In this document: positions 1 through 8,127 of the stretch, piece after piece | Layout: every line of letters starts with the position of its first letter | Numbering within the stretch: the first letter of the stretch is position 1 | Assembly (NCBI GenBank): GCA_025928345.1 | Contig: JAICJR010000009.1 | Span: 1-36,976, forward strand | Length of the DNA stretch: 36,976 nt | Source: Thermoleophilaceae bacterium | GTDB lineage: Bacteria; Actinomycetota; Thermoleophilia; Solirubrobacterales; Thermoleophilaceae | Reading direction: 5' to 3' | Position numbers and translations under genes: made by a program | Notes under the pieces: generated by a model | What the model was told of the DNA's origin: nothing | The model's input: the letters and a program-made list of their open reading frames with translations, nothing else | Databases searched by the model: none

Positions 1-1280
1 CGGGCCAGCTCCAGCGCGCCGCCGCGGGGGGCGAGGCACACATCGTGTACGCGAAGAGCCCGGGCGGCGTGATCGCCACAGCCCGGCGCACCGCCCGTTT
101 CCGCAAGATCATCGACCGGTTGGCCGCGCCCGCCGGTGTCGACCCGAATGTGCTCGAGGGGATCGTGTTCCTCGAGAGCGCCGGCCGCCCGGACGTGATC
201 GCGGGCAACGATCCCGCCGACGCGTCGGGGCTCACACAGATCCTGGCCGAGACCGGCAAGAACCTCCTCGGGATGCACGTGAACCTCGCGGCGAGCCGCC
301 GGCTGACGAAGAAGATCGCGCGCGCGAAGACCGCGAAGCGCGTGCGCAAGCTCGAGGCGGCGCGGCGCAGGGTGGACGCGCGCTTCGACCCCGCGAAGGC
401 GATCGCCGGCACCGTCCGCTACCTCACGATCGCCCGGCGCGCGCTCGGCCGCGCGGACCTCGCCGTGACCTCGTACCACATGGGCATCGGCAACCTCCAG
501 AACGTCCTGCGCGACTACTCGCCGGGCACGAAGCCGAAGGATCTGAGCTACGTGCAGGTGTACTTCGACTCGACTCCGCTCCGCCACCGCGCCGCGTACA
601 ACCTGCTGTCGAGTTTCGGCGACGACTCGATGAACTACTACTGGAAGGTGCTCGCCGCGGAGCAGATCATGCGGCTGTACCGGACGAGGCCGGGGCGGCT
701 CCAGCTGGTGTCGGCGCTCCAGAACGCGCGCGCCTCCGCGGAGGAGGTGCTGCATCCGCCCGGCAGCACGACCGAGTACGCGAGCCCCGCCACGATCGCG
801 GCCGACGTTGCCGCGCGAAAGCTCGTCCCGGTGCCGAACAATCCGAAGCGCTACGCGTTCCGGATCGACCCGCTGCTCGGCCAGTTCGCCGCGCGGCTCC
901 ACCGCCGGCGCACGCTCTACATGCACCTGCGGCCCGAGGCGCTCGGCCTCCTGATCTACATGGCCACGGGCACGCGCGAGATCGGCGGCCCCGCCACGCC
1001 CCTGCTGGTGACGAGCGCGGTGCGCGACGAGCGCTACCAGCACCTCGTGGCCGCCGCCAACATCGAGGCCACGCACGGCTACTCGCTGCACACCACGGGC
1101 TTCACGTTCGACATCCGCCGTGCGTACTCGAGCCACCGCGAGGCGCTCGCCTTCCAGTTCATGCTCGACCGGTTGCAGGCGATGAACCTGATCGCGTGGG
1201 TGCGCGAGCCCGAGGCGATCCACGTGACGGTGTCGAGCGCGGCGCGTGTGCTCGAGCCGCTCCTGCCGTCGCGCGGCTAG
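1..1280 (+). CDS. Peptidoglycan hydrolase: SLT-like plus DUF5715/M15-like domains (5' partial)
   Basis: The reading frame is open from base 3 with no stop before the window edge. The residues before the first GTG (45) read like coding sequence, so the true start is probably outside. Two domains are visible. The first, roughly residues 45-180 counted from base 3, has an SLT lytic-transglycosylase pattern: GIVFLESAGRP with the likely catalytic Glu, then ASGLTQILAETG and later TSYHMGIGNLQ. The C-terminal part carries GYSLHTTGFTFDI and, 40-50 residues on, AIHVTVS. This His/Asp...His spacing resembles zinc D,D-peptidases (M15) and DUF5715. The protein would cleave both glycan and peptide parts of the wall, presumably outside the membrane; a signal peptide would lie upstream of the window. 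Its TAG stop shares the palindrome CTAG with the stop of the convergent SRPBCC gene. The domain reading is from motifs only; activity of the second domain is inferred. Confidence 0.75.
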   Translation, partial: GQLQRAAAGGEAHIVYAKSPGGVIATARRTARFRKIIDRLAAPAGVDPNVLEGIVFLESAGRPDVIAGNDPADASGLTQILAETGKNLLGMHVNLAASRRLTKKIARAKTAKRVRKLEAARRRVDARFDPAKAIAGTVRYLTIARRALGRADLAVTSYHMGIGNLQNVLRDYSPGTKPKDLSYVQVYFDSTPLRHRAAYNLLSSFGDDSMNYYWKVLAAEQIMRLYRTRPGRLQLVSALQNARASAEEVLHPPGSTTEYASPATIAADVAARKLVPVPNNPKRYAFRIDPLLGQFAARLHRRRTLYMHLRPEALGLLIYMATGTREIGGPATPLLVTSAVRDERYQHLVAAANIEATHGYSLHTTGFTFDIRRAYSSHREALAFQFMLDRLQAMNLIAWVREPEAIHVTVSSAARVLEPLLPSRG

Positions 1281-1747
1281 ACGCGCCGCTCGCGCGCGAT
1301 CCGCTCGATCCGCTTGAGCTCCCCTGCGAGTGCCATCTTCGCGCTGAGAAGTGGCCCGGCCACGCGGCCGCCCGGAACCGTGAGTGCCTCCAGATGCGCG
1401 AAGCGGGTGCGCTCGCCCTCCGGCACGGCGGCCATGCCCGCCACCGCCAGCGGGGAGACCATCCAGCACCAGCCGGGCCTCAGCACCACGTCGAGCGGCT
1501 GCGGGCGCCGCATCATCGGCGGCGTGATCTGCACCCTCACGCGCTCGCCCTCGCGCGAGACCACGCGGGCGCGCCCGATGAAGAGCTCGATCCGCGGCAC
1601 GGCGTTCTCGAAGTCGGTCGCCGCCGCCCACACGTCGTCGAACGGGGCGTCTAGCACCGCTTCCGCCACCGCGGCGCCGGGGATCGCCTCAGCGAGCACG
1701 CGCAGGCGGCGCACCGGGTCAAGCTCCACGCTCGGCCAGCTCGTCAT
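1277..1747 (-). CDS. SRPBCC-family protein
   Basis: This 156-aa protein looks like a polyketide-cyclase/SRPBCC (START-like) fold. After the start comes an AVLDAPFDDVWAAATDFEN segment, the usual first strand and helix of the family (V.ap.e.vW....d.e), then alternating beta strands and a long C-terminal helix ending in KRIERIARERRV. Such proteins bind hydrophobic ligands in a helix-grip pocket; the ligand is not readable here. ATG 1747 is preferred over GTG 1753 because AGGAGG sits 8 nt upstream and the ATG overlaps the TGA of the sigma-factor gene (ATGA). The two genes are therefore probably translationally coupled and co-transcribed. No transmembrane segment is seen. It does not look like an anti-sigma factor, although its position directly after an ECF gene invites that idea. 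Confidence 0.75.
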   Translation of the reverse strand: MTSWPSVELDPVRRLRVLAEAIPGAAVAEAVLDAPFDDVWAAATDFENAVPRIELFIGRARVVSREGERVRVQITPPMMRRPQPLDVVLRPGWCWMVSPLAVAGMAAVPEGERTRFAHLEALTVPGGRVAGPLLSAKMALAGELKRIERIARERRV

Positions 1748-2259
1748 GACCACTCCCTCCTGAAGCGGGCGCGGGCGCGGTGAAGGCGGGACTTCACCGT
1801 GCCCTCGGGCACGCGCAGGAGGTCGGCCACCTCCTGCTCGCCGAGTCCCTCGAGGTCGCGCAGCACCAGCACGGCACGCTGTTCGGGATCGAGGCGCTCG
1901 AGCTGATCGCGGATCTCGAGCCCGAGCTCGGGCGAGGCGGCGCCGCCGCGGCGCGCCTCCGGCACCTCATCCAGCGGCGTCTCCGTCCGGGCACGGCGGG
2001 CCACGCGCACGGCCTCGCGCGTGGCGATCGTCCGCACCCAGCCGCGGAGTGCGAGCGGCTGCTCGAGCCGGCGCAGGTTGCGCAGCACGGCGATGAGCGC
2101 CTCCTGGGCGGCGTCCTCGCCGTTCTGGAGGGCAATAGCTCCGCAGATCGTGCCGACAAATGGCATCAGCTCATCGACCAGGGCGGCCATGGCCATGGCA
2201 TCGCCCCGCTGCGCAGCCCGTACGGTCGCCGCGAGCTCCTCGTCGGTCATCGGGTTCAT
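1744..2259 (-). CDS. ECF-type RNA polymerase sigma factor
   Basis: This 171-aa protein shows the two ECF sigma domains. Region 2 includes GEDAAQEALIAVLRNLRRL and GWVRTIATREAVRVARR. Region 4 includes LDPEQRAVLVLRDLEGLG, EVADLLRVPEGTVKSRLHRA and a basic end (ARARFRREWS). Region 4 is a typical helix-turn-helix for the -35 element. There is no C-terminal SnoaL-like extension, so it is not a classic ECF41 protein even though a carboxymuconolactone-decarboxylase gene lies next to it. The start is chosen at ATG 2259 (MNPMTDEEL); an ATG at 2250 is possible, and the ribosome site is weak. The longer frame running to 2490 would overlap the divergent gene. A 33-bp dyad containing GGAAC on both strands lies just upstream and may be its own promoter. 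No anti-sigma gene is recognisable nearby. Confidence 0.85.
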   Translation of the reverse strand: MNPMTDEELAATVRAAQRGDAMAMAALVDELMPFVGTICGAIALQNGEDAAQEALIAVLRNLRRLEQPLALRGWVRTIATREAVRVARRARTETPLDEVPEARRGGAASPELGLEIRDQLERLDPEQRAVLVLRDLEGLGEQEVADLLRVPEGTVKSRLHRARARFRREWS

Positions 2260-2265
2260 CTCAAA

Positions 2266-2298
2266 GAGGCGTGGAACCTCGCGAAGGTTCCCGCCCTC
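2266..2298. promoter_or_regulatory. 33-bp dyad with GGAAC on both strands (candidate divergent ECF promoter)
   Basis: Between the divergent sigma and membrane/CMD genes lies an inverted repeat with 14-bp arms (2266-2279 and 2285-2298, 11 of 14 matching) around CGCGA. The inner seven bases of each arm match perfectly (GGAACCT / AGGTTCC). GGAAC is the usual -35 word of ECF promoters and occurs here on the plus strand at 2273-2277 and on the minus strand at 2291-2287. I infer symmetric, possibly autoregulated promoters; -10 elements are not obvious. Confidence 0.45.
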
Positions 2299-2336
2299 TC
2301 CATATGTGCAGGCATCGTGAATGGAAAGGACTGAGG

Positions 2337-3347
2337 ATGAGCGACAGGCTGACTGACTTCCTGCGCATGAACGTGATCGTCGTCGGGCTGGCGAACGTCG
2401 GTGTCGGCCTGTGGGCGCTGATCTCGCCGCACGGCTGGTACCGCACGTTCCCCGGACTCGGGCACCACTGGATCTCGGCGCTCGGCCCATATGACGAGCA
2501 TCTGGCGCGGGACGCGGGGTCGGGGCTGCTCGCCGTGGGCGTGCTGCTCGTGTGGGCGGCGGTTGCGCCGAACGCGGGCCTGCTGCGGCCGGCGCTCGTG
2601 GCGTCGCTTCTGTTCAGCGTCCCGCACCTTGCCTACCACGTGGCCTCGGCCGACGATCTGCCGGCGGCCGACAACGTGGTGAACCTCGTGCTGCTGGTGC
2701 TCGCGGTCGCGTTTCCCGCGGCGCTGCTGTGGGCGTCGCGCCCGCGCGGCGAGGGCAGTCCGCGAGCGGCCATGGATGCGAACGGGATGCGGGTTCAGCC
2801 GGTGTCGCCCCGGGATGCGGGGCCGCTGCTGAGGCTCGTGTACCGCTACTCGCGCCGCCACTACGGCACGGTGCTCGGCGCGTTCGCTCCGACGAGCCAT
2901 CATCCGGGCGTGCTGCGCGGCACGGTGGCGATGGAGCTTGCGCTCCAGCGCGGACGCGAGGTGGACTGGCGCCTGAAGGAGCTCGCGGCCACGCGCGCGG
3001 CCTCAATGGTGGGTTGCGAGTTCTGCATCGACTTCGGCTCTGCGCTGCTCGAGCACGCGGGCGCGCCGCCGGAGCAGATCGCCGAGCTGCCGCGCTGGCG
3101 GGAGAGCGATGCCTTCTCGGAGGTCGACCGGCTAGTGCTCGAGTACGCGGAGGCGCTCACGCGCACGCCCGTGGATGTGCCGGACGAGCTGTACGCCCAG
3201 CTCGCCGAGCACTTCAGCACCGCCCAGCTCGTCGAGCTGACCGCGGCGATCGCGTTCGAGAACAACCGCGCCCGGATGAACAACGCCTTCCGCATCGGAT
3301 CGCAGGGCTTCGCCGCCCGCCCCGAGGCCCCCGTGGCAACGTTCTAA
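2337..3347 (+). CDS. Four-helix membrane domain fused to a carboxymuconolactone decarboxylase-like domain
   Basis: This 336-aa protein has two parts. Residues 10-145 hold four hydrophobic helices (VIVVGLANVGVGLWALI; GLLAVGVLLVWAAV; LVASLLFSVPHLAYHV; VVNLVLLVLAVAFPAALLWA). Residues about 165-320 form an AhpD/CMD-like domain. The AhpD signature EX11CXXC is present (Glu214, Cys227, Cys230 in the GCEFC segment). The two His of the full AhpD motif (CXHCXXXH) are replaced by Phe and Gly, so the cysteine pair, not the proton relay, is conserved. A peroxide- or thiol-redox role is plausible; a true decarboxylase is less so. ATG 2337 is preceded by AAGGA. The longer frame from 2160 crosses the sigma gene and is rejected. 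It is divergent from the ECF sigma gene across 77 bp and is a candidate target of that factor. Confidence 0.75.
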   Translation: MSDRLTDFLRMNVIVVGLANVGVGLWALISPHGWYRTFPGLGHHWISALGPYDEHLARDAGSGLLAVGVLLVWAAVAPNAGLLRPALVASLLFSVPHLAYHVASADDLPAADNVVNLVLLVLAVAFPAALLWASRPRGEGSPRAAMDANGMRVQPVSPRDAGPLLRLVYRYSRRHYGTVLGAFAPTSHHPGVLRGTVAMELALQRGREVDWRLKELAATRAASMVGCEFCIDFGSALLEHAGAPPEQIAELPRWRESDAFSEVDRLVLEYAEALTRTPVDVPDELYAQLAEHFSTAQLVELTAAIAFENNRARMNNAFRIGSQGFAARPEAPVATF

Positions 3348-3457
3348 TCAAGCCCGGCCCACTCGCGGCCGACTAATGCGCATATCGCGGGACAGTGGGA
3401 GCGATCTCGGCTACCGTGGACGGCGGACTCCCTTGCCGTGAGGATTTGATCGAAGCT

Positions 3458-5416
3458 ATGACTGACTGCGGGGCGTCCGCGCCCGCCCGGGAACCCTTGC
3501 GGCCCAGCCGGCTCGCCGGCATCGGAGTGCTGCTCGCAGCGCTGATGGTGCTTGCGCTGCCCTCCGCGGCCTCGGCCTCCGCCCGCTTCCGCCCGTGCCC
3601 CGGCAGGCCCGACGTCCAGTGCGGGCGCGTGGTCGTGCCGTTCGACCAGACGGGCGTCGTCCGCGGTGCGCTCTCCCTGCATGTCGAGCGCATGCACACA
3701 CACGGCTCGGCCAAGGGCGCGATGATCGCGCTGGCCGGCGGCCCGGGCCAGGCGGCCACGCCGTTCCTGTCCGACTTCCGCGTGACGCTCGATCCCGCTC
3801 TGCACGGCCGCGACCTCGTGGTGTTCGACCAGCGCGGCACGGGCAGGTCCGCGGAGCTGTTCTGCCCCGGGCTCGGCTCGCACAACCTGCCGGACCTCGG
3901 CGTGGGCCGCTGCGCCGCCCGGCTCGGCTCGATCCGCGGCTTCTTCTCCACCTCAGAGTCCGTGTCGGACCTCGAAGCTGTCCGTCGCGCGATCGGCGTG
4001 GACAAGATCGACCTGTACGGCGTGTCGTACGGGACGAAGGTCGCGCTCGACTACGCGATCCGCTACCCCCAGCACATCGACCGCCTGGTGCTCGACTCCG
4101 TGGTGATGCCGGGCGGGCTCGACCCGTGGGAGCTGAGCAGCTTCGCCGCGATACCGCGCCTGCTCGGGCAGGTGTGCGCGAAGAACGCCTGCCGCGGGAT
4201 CACCAACGACCCTGCGGGGGATCTCGCCAGGCTCGTGAGCTCGCTCTCGACCCACCAGCCGCGCGGTTTCGTGGTGAACGGCCGCGGCCAGCTCAGGCGC
4301 GCGACGATCCGCCGCACGGCGATCCTGAACGTTCTGTTCGAGGGCGACTTCGACCCCGTGCTGCGGGCGGACTTCCCTGCCGCGGTGCAGGCGGCGCTGC
4401 ACGGCGACGCCGCGCCGATGCTGCGGATGATGGCGGCCGTGAAGGGGTCCGAGAGCCTCTCCGGCGGCGACAGCGAGGCGCTGTTCGCGGCCACCTCGTG
4501 CGAGGACTCATCGCTGCCGTGGAATCCCGCCGCCTCGCCGGCGCAGCGCGTGGTGCAGGCGCGGGGGGACTTCGACCAGATCCCGTCCTCGAGCTACGCG
4601 CCGTTCGACCCCGCGACCGTGTTCAAGTTCAGCCTCGCGCCGTTCTGCGCGACGTGGCCGGAGGCGGGCCCGAACCCGCCGGTGGAGGAGAACCCGCTAC
4701 CCAACGTCCCGACTCTGCTCCTCAGCGGCGACGACGACCTGCGCACGCCGCAGGAGGACGCGGCCAAGCTGGCGTCCGAGCTGCCGAACGGGACGCTCGT
4801 GCGCGTGCCGGCCACCGGCCACTCGGTGCTCGGCAGTGACCTCTCGAGCTGCTCCATCCGCGCGCTTCGCAACTTCTTCCGCGGGCAGCCGCAGAGGGTG
4901 TGCCCGAACAAGGGCGAGCTCCTGCCGCCGAGCCCGGTCCCGCCGCGGTCGCTGGGCAGCCTGCCGCGGGTGCGCGGCTTCTCGGCGCGAAACGGCCGCA
5001 CGCTGCTCGCCGTGCGGCTCACCCTGGCCGACCTCTTCGAGCACGCTGTGGACGGGCTGGTCTTCTCCGGCTCGTTCGAGCCGATCGGCGGGCTGCGCGG
5101 CGGCTACTTCAATCTCACCTCGACGGCGCTGCGGATGCACAGCTACTCGTGGGTGCCGGGTGTCGCGCTCAGCGGGAAGGTGCCGCTGCAGGGAACGGCC
5201 ACGATCAGGATCGGCGGCCGGGCGGCGTCTCACGGAACGCTGCGGATCACCGAGCGCGGCAGAGTGACCGGGCGACTCGGCGGCCACAAGATCTCAGGCC
5301 ACTTCGCGAGCGCCAGTGCGGCGCAGGTGGCGGACGCGGCCAACCTCGCTCCGGACTGGCAGGAGAGCCTGCGCAGGTTCAGCCCGTTCGGAAGCGTTCT
5401 GTCGCCTACGGGTTAA
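3458..5416 (+). CDS. Secreted TAP-like alpha/beta hydrolase with an extra C-terminal beta-rich domain
   Basis: This 652-aa protein opens with a signal peptide (hydrophobic core GIGVLLAALMVLALPSAASA). It then shows the alpha/beta-hydrolase layout of tripeptidyl aminopeptidases and proline iminopeptidases: LAGGPGQAA (oxyanion region), VVFDQRGTGRS, and the nucleophile elbow GVSYG with Ser190. The TAP-like C-terminal part supplies SGDDDLRTP (Asp427) and TGHS (His455), so the triad is complete. It probably removes residues from peptides outside the cell. The final 140 residues or so, after a proline-rich joint (PPSPVPPRSLGS), are an additional glycine- and beta-rich module not normally part of the family. 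ATG 3458 is chosen because it directly precedes the signal peptide; a GAGGA lies 13 nt upstream, rather far. The gene ends in a TTAA shared with the convergent M48 gene. Confidence 0.85.
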   Translation: MTDCGASAPAREPLRPSRLAGIGVLLAALMVLALPSAASASARFRPCPGRPDVQCGRVVVPFDQTGVVRGALSLHVERMHTHGSAKGAMIALAGGPGQAATPFLSDFRVTLDPALHGRDLVVFDQRGTGRSAELFCPGLGSHNLPDLGVGRCAARLGSIRGFFSTSESVSDLEAVRRAIGVDKIDLYGVSYGTKVALDYAIRYPQHIDRLVLDSVVMPGGLDPWELSSFAAIPRLLGQVCAKNACRGITNDPAGDLARLVSSLSTHQPRGFVVNGRGQLRRATIRRTAILNVLFEGDFDPVLRADFPAAVQAALHGDAAPMLRMMAAVKGSESLSGGDSEALFAATSCEDSSLPWNPAASPAQRVVQARGDFDQIPSSSYAPFDPATVFKFSLAPFCATWPEAGPNPPVEENPLPNVPTLLLSGDDDLRTPQEDAAKLASELPNGTLVRVPATGHSVLGSDLSSCSIRALRNFFRGQPQRVCPNKGELLPPSPVPPRSLGSLPRVRGFSARNGRTLLAVRLTLADLFEHAVDGLVFSGSFEPIGGLRGGYFNLTSTALRMHSYSWVPGVALSGKVPLQGTATIRIGGRAASHGTLRITERGRVTGRLGGHKISGHFASASAAQVADAANLAPDWQESLRRFSPFGSVLSPTG

Positions 5417-6618
5417 CGGCCTCCGACCTCCCACGCCCGGCTCATCTCGATGCGCCGCATGATGCTCGGGTGATCGCCCGTCAGCCCCTGCCACCAGCCG
5501 GGCGGGCTCGGGTCCGCGAGGCTCGTGGTGGAGAGGCGCTTGAAGAGGGCGGTGGCCGCGGCGGGATCCCGCGTAGCGCCGAGAGCGGTCCAGTCCGCCT
5601 CGGCCTCCATCCGGCTCGACACCGCGTTCTGGAGCGGTGAGCTGGCGAGCTGGAGCACCACGAACACGAGCAGCGCCAGCGGCACCGCCTCGGGCACGTA
5701 GAGGCCGCCTCGTCGGCGCGTTGCGAGCGCGATCAGGAAGGCGATCGGCAGCAGGAACACCGCCTGCCAGCCGAGGCCCTTCCAGATGTGCTCGTGTTTG
5801 AGGTGGCCGAGCTCGTGCGCGATCACCACGCGGACCTCGCGGCGCGGGAAGCCGAGCAGCGTGTCCCACAGGATCACCCGCCGCGTCGGGCCGAGGCCGA
5901 CGGACTCCGCGTTGGGCGCGGTGGTGAACGTGTGGACCTCCTGCACCTTCACGGGGACGCTCGGCAGCTTCTCAACCTGCTCGAGGCCGCGGGCGTCGGC
6001 AAGCAGGCGCGCGTTGTGCAGCGGATGGACCGACGGGATGAGGAACGGCGAGATGAACGCAAGGAGAACGCCAACGCCGACGAGTGCCGGCACACCAGGA
6101 ATCCACCAGCGGTTGCCGAGCAGCCCGGCGAAGCCCATCACGATCGCGATCACGAAGCAGATCGCGAGGAACGTGCCGCCGAGGCCGAAGAAGCTGTCGA
6201 GGATCCAGCTCACGTAGCCCTGGTGCGAGATGCCGTGGCGGCGCTCCCACCACAGCTCGGCCACTCCGAAGGGAAGCTGCGCGAGCCAGACGATGCCGAG
6301 GCCGAGCATGCCCAGCAGGAGGCCGGTGCCCACCCGCCCGGCCGCGGACTCGCGCGTGAAGCGGTTGCCGCGCAGGGCGTAGCCGATCAGCGCCAGGAGA
6401 AGCGCGACGAGCGACAGCACGTAGTCGATGCGCACGAAGCGCTCGTAGTTGCGGGCGCGGTGGAGCTGTGCGGGCGTGAAGTAGTCGGACGCGCGCAGGT
6501 GGGGGAGGTGCAGCCCGGATGGAACCGAGGTGTGCAGCAGCTGCGTGATTCCCCAGATCCACGCAGCGAGCAGGGCGAGCCCCAGCAGCGGCGTAGCTCG
6601 CCGCGCCGCGGCTGTCAC
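5413..6618 (-). CDS. M48 family membrane metallopeptidase (Ste24/CAAX-protease-like)
   Basis: This 401-aa integral membrane protease has several hydrophobic helices before the active site (WIWGITQLL; VLSLVALLLALIGYAL; FLAICFVIAIVMGFAGLLG; ALVGVGVLLAFISPFLI). The zinc motif is HELGH (His268-His272, in VVIAHELGHLKHEH) and a later EAEAD supplies the third ligand Glu. This order matches the Ste24-type M48A family, which cleaves membrane or misfolded proteins at the cytoplasmic face. GTG 6618 is the preferred start: GTGA overlaps the TGA of the DUF4389 gene, giving coupled translation. A longer frame to 7098 lies over that gene and is rejected. It is the last gene of the pdxH-RAM-DUF4389-M48 run. 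Substrates are unknown; quality control of membrane proteins is an inference. Confidence 0.85.
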   Translation of the reverse strand: MTAAARRATPLLGLALLAAWIWGITQLLHTSVPSGLHLPHLRASDYFTPAQLHRARNYERFVRIDYVLSLVALLLALIGYALRGNRFTRESAAGRVGTGLLLGMLGLGIVWLAQLPFGVAELWWERRHGISHQGYVSWILDSFFGLGGTFLAICFVIAIVMGFAGLLGNRWWIPGVPALVGVGVLLAFISPFLIPSVHPLHNARLLADARGLEQVEKLPSVPVKVQEVHTFTTAPNAESVGLGPTRRVILWDTLLGFPRREVRVVIAHELGHLKHEHIWKGLGWQAVFLLPIAFLIALATRRRGGLYVPEAVPLALLVFVVLQLASSPLQNAVSSRMEAEADWTALGATRDPAAATALFKRLSTTSLADPSPPGWWQGLTGDHPSIMRRIEMSRAWEVGGR

Positions 6619-7832
6619 GGAGCGCTGGAGGCGGCGGAAGGCGGCGCCGGACTGGCGAACGGGTAGCGGTCCGTGAGCAGCAGGAGGTAGGCGTAGAACT
6701 GGCCGGAGTAGCGGAGCGAGAACACCTGCGACTGACGCAGATTGCGCGGCATCCGGCCGGTGAAGAGCGCCGCGAACCAGCCGAGGAACGCCCCGAGGAA
6801 CGCCACCCCGCCGACTGTGCTGGCCACCGCGAGCGCCGGGATCATGAGGATGATCCTGAAGCCGGTCTTCCAGCGGTTCTGAAGCGCCCGCGCGTCGATC
6901 TCGAGGTCTATGGGGTAGGTGCCCGGCGCACCGGTGAAGCCGGGAAACGGATTGGCTGCGATCAGGAAGAACGCGTTGAGGTGCGTGTAGTAGCGCACGA
7001 AGCGCGACAGGAAGCGGTGTGCCCAGTCCGGCAGGTGGCCGGTGAACAGAGCCGCGAACCAGCCGACGATCGCGCAGAGGTACGCGGGGATGGACCACAG
7101 GATCAGCCAGACGAAGTGCGGGATCACGAGCAGCAGGCGGAAGAACACGGTGAGTCGCGAGCGCGTCATGTCGTCGTCGGCCGTCGTGAGCCTCACGGGG
7201 TGGTAGGGGGCCGACCCCGGCGTGGGCGCCACGAACGGGTCAGCGTTCGGGTAGCGGTCAGTGACGAGTAGCGCGTAAGCGTGCGTCTGCGCCGAGTAGC
7301 GCAGGGCGTAGAGGTTCAAATCGCGCAGGCCCTCTGGCATGCGCCCGGTGAAGAGGCACGCCCACCAGGCCAGGAACGCGTTGGTCCAGAGCACGCCGCC
7401 GGAGTTCGAGTAGCCGCTGCGGCTTCCCCCCACGAATGCGGCGTCGAGGATGAACGCCGGGAGCCCGAGGATCAGCCGGAAGCCCGTCTTCCAGCGGTTC
7501 TGCATGTCGGGCGCGTCCGGCAGCTGCAGGTCGACGGGATAGGAGCCTGGACGGCCCACGAAGTCCGGGAACGGATTGGCGGTGAGCGACACGTACGCGC
7601 TGATGTGCGTCGTGTACCGCACGTACGCGGTGAGGAAGTTGTGGCAGAAGACCGGCGAGCGCCCGCGAAACAGCGTGGCGAACCAGTTGAAGATCGCCAC
7701 GAAGAACACGCCGATCGTCCAGAAGGAGAACCAAACGAAGTGCGGGATCGCGAGCAGCAGTCGGAAGAAGACGGTGAGCCTTGATCGTTCAAGGCCTGCC
7801 TCGTTAGTGAGCTGAACCGGGTGCTCGTACAT
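6615..7832 (-). CDS. DUF4389 membrane protein with internal duplication
   Basis: The 405 residues consist of two homologous halves of about 195 aa. Each half has the same run of motifs: SRLTVFFRLLL.IPHFVW, then WFA.LF.G..P, RY.TH..A, ANPFP.F.G.PG.YP.DL, QNRWKTGFR.IL..PA, W.A.LFTGRMP..LR and finally TDRYP. This is the DUF4389 pattern twice over. Several strongly hydrophobic segments per half predict a polytopic membrane protein. No catalytic motif is visible and the function is unknown. ATG 7832 is chosen because AGGAGG lies 6 nt upstream, overlapping the stop of the RAM gene; the longer frame to 7901 overlaps that gene. Its 3' end overlaps the M48 protease start by 4 bp, which suggests that the two membrane proteins are made together. 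Confidence 0.8.
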   Translation of the reverse strand: MYEHPVQLTNEAGLERSRLTVFFRLLLAIPHFVWFSFWTIGVFFVAIFNWFATLFRGRSPVFCHNFLTAYVRYTTHISAYVSLTANPFPDFVGRPGSYPVDLQLPDAPDMQNRWKTGFRLILGLPAFILDAAFVGGSRSGYSNSGGVLWTNAFLAWWACLFTGRMPEGLRDLNLYALRYSAQTHAYALLVTDRYPNADPFVAPTPGSAPYHPVRLTTADDDMTRSRLTVFFRLLLVIPHFVWLILWSIPAYLCAIVGWFAALFTGHLPDWAHRFLSRFVRYYTHLNAFFLIAANPFPGFTGAPGTYPIDLEIDARALQNRWKTGFRIILMIPALAVASTVGGVAFLGAFLGWFAALFTGRMPRNLRQSQVFSLRYSGQFYAYLLLLTDRYPFASPAPPSAASSAP

Positions 7833-7842
7833 AGCGGGCCTC

Positions 7843-8118
7843 CTAGGTACCGATCGAGAACATCGCTTCGAGGTCGTGTTGCGAGAACACCTCGAAGGCA
7901 ACCATCGTGTACGTCTTCACGATCCCGGGCAGGCGCGCGAGCTTGCTCGTGATCACCTCCGCCAGCTGCTCCTGCTGATCCACCCGGATCACGGCCACGA
8001 AGTCCCACTCGCCGGTTACCGACCAGGCCTCGCTGACGCCCTCCACCTCCGCGAGCCGGCTGCCGAGCACCTTGAGCGCGTCACGCTCCGCGCTGATCAG
8101 GACCACGCCGTGGGTCAT
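7843..8118 (-). CDS. Stand-alone RAM domain (Lrp/AsnC ligand-binding) protein
   Basis: This 91-aa protein matches the regulation-of-amino-acid-metabolism (RAM) domain of Lrp/AsnC regulators but lacks the N-terminal DNA-binding part. The pattern is clear: AWSVTGEWDFVAVIRVD (usual form ...vtG.yD....v...d), then LARLPGIVKTYTMVAFEVF, the last strand of the ferredoxin-like fold. Such single-domain proteins form dimers or higher rings and bind small effectors, commonly amino acids. By itself it should not bind DNA; it may act by pairing with full-length Lrp proteins or as a small-molecule sensor. ATG 8118 has a moderate ribosome site (AGGAT) 6-7 nt upstream. It follows pdxH by 9 bp and precedes the DUF4389 gene by 10 bp, so it is in one transcription unit. 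Confidence 0.85.
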   Translation of the reverse strand: MTHGVVLISAERDALKVLGSRLAEVEGVSEAWSVTGEWDFVAVIRVDQQEQLAEVITSKLARLPGIVKTYTMVAFEVFSQHDLEAMFSIGT

Positions 8119-8127
8119 GGGCCAATC

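Noticed and set aside
1744-2259. Assignment of the sigma factor to ECF41 because of the CMD neighbour
   Set aside because: It lacks the C-terminal SnoaL-like extension that defines ECF41, and is only 171 aa.
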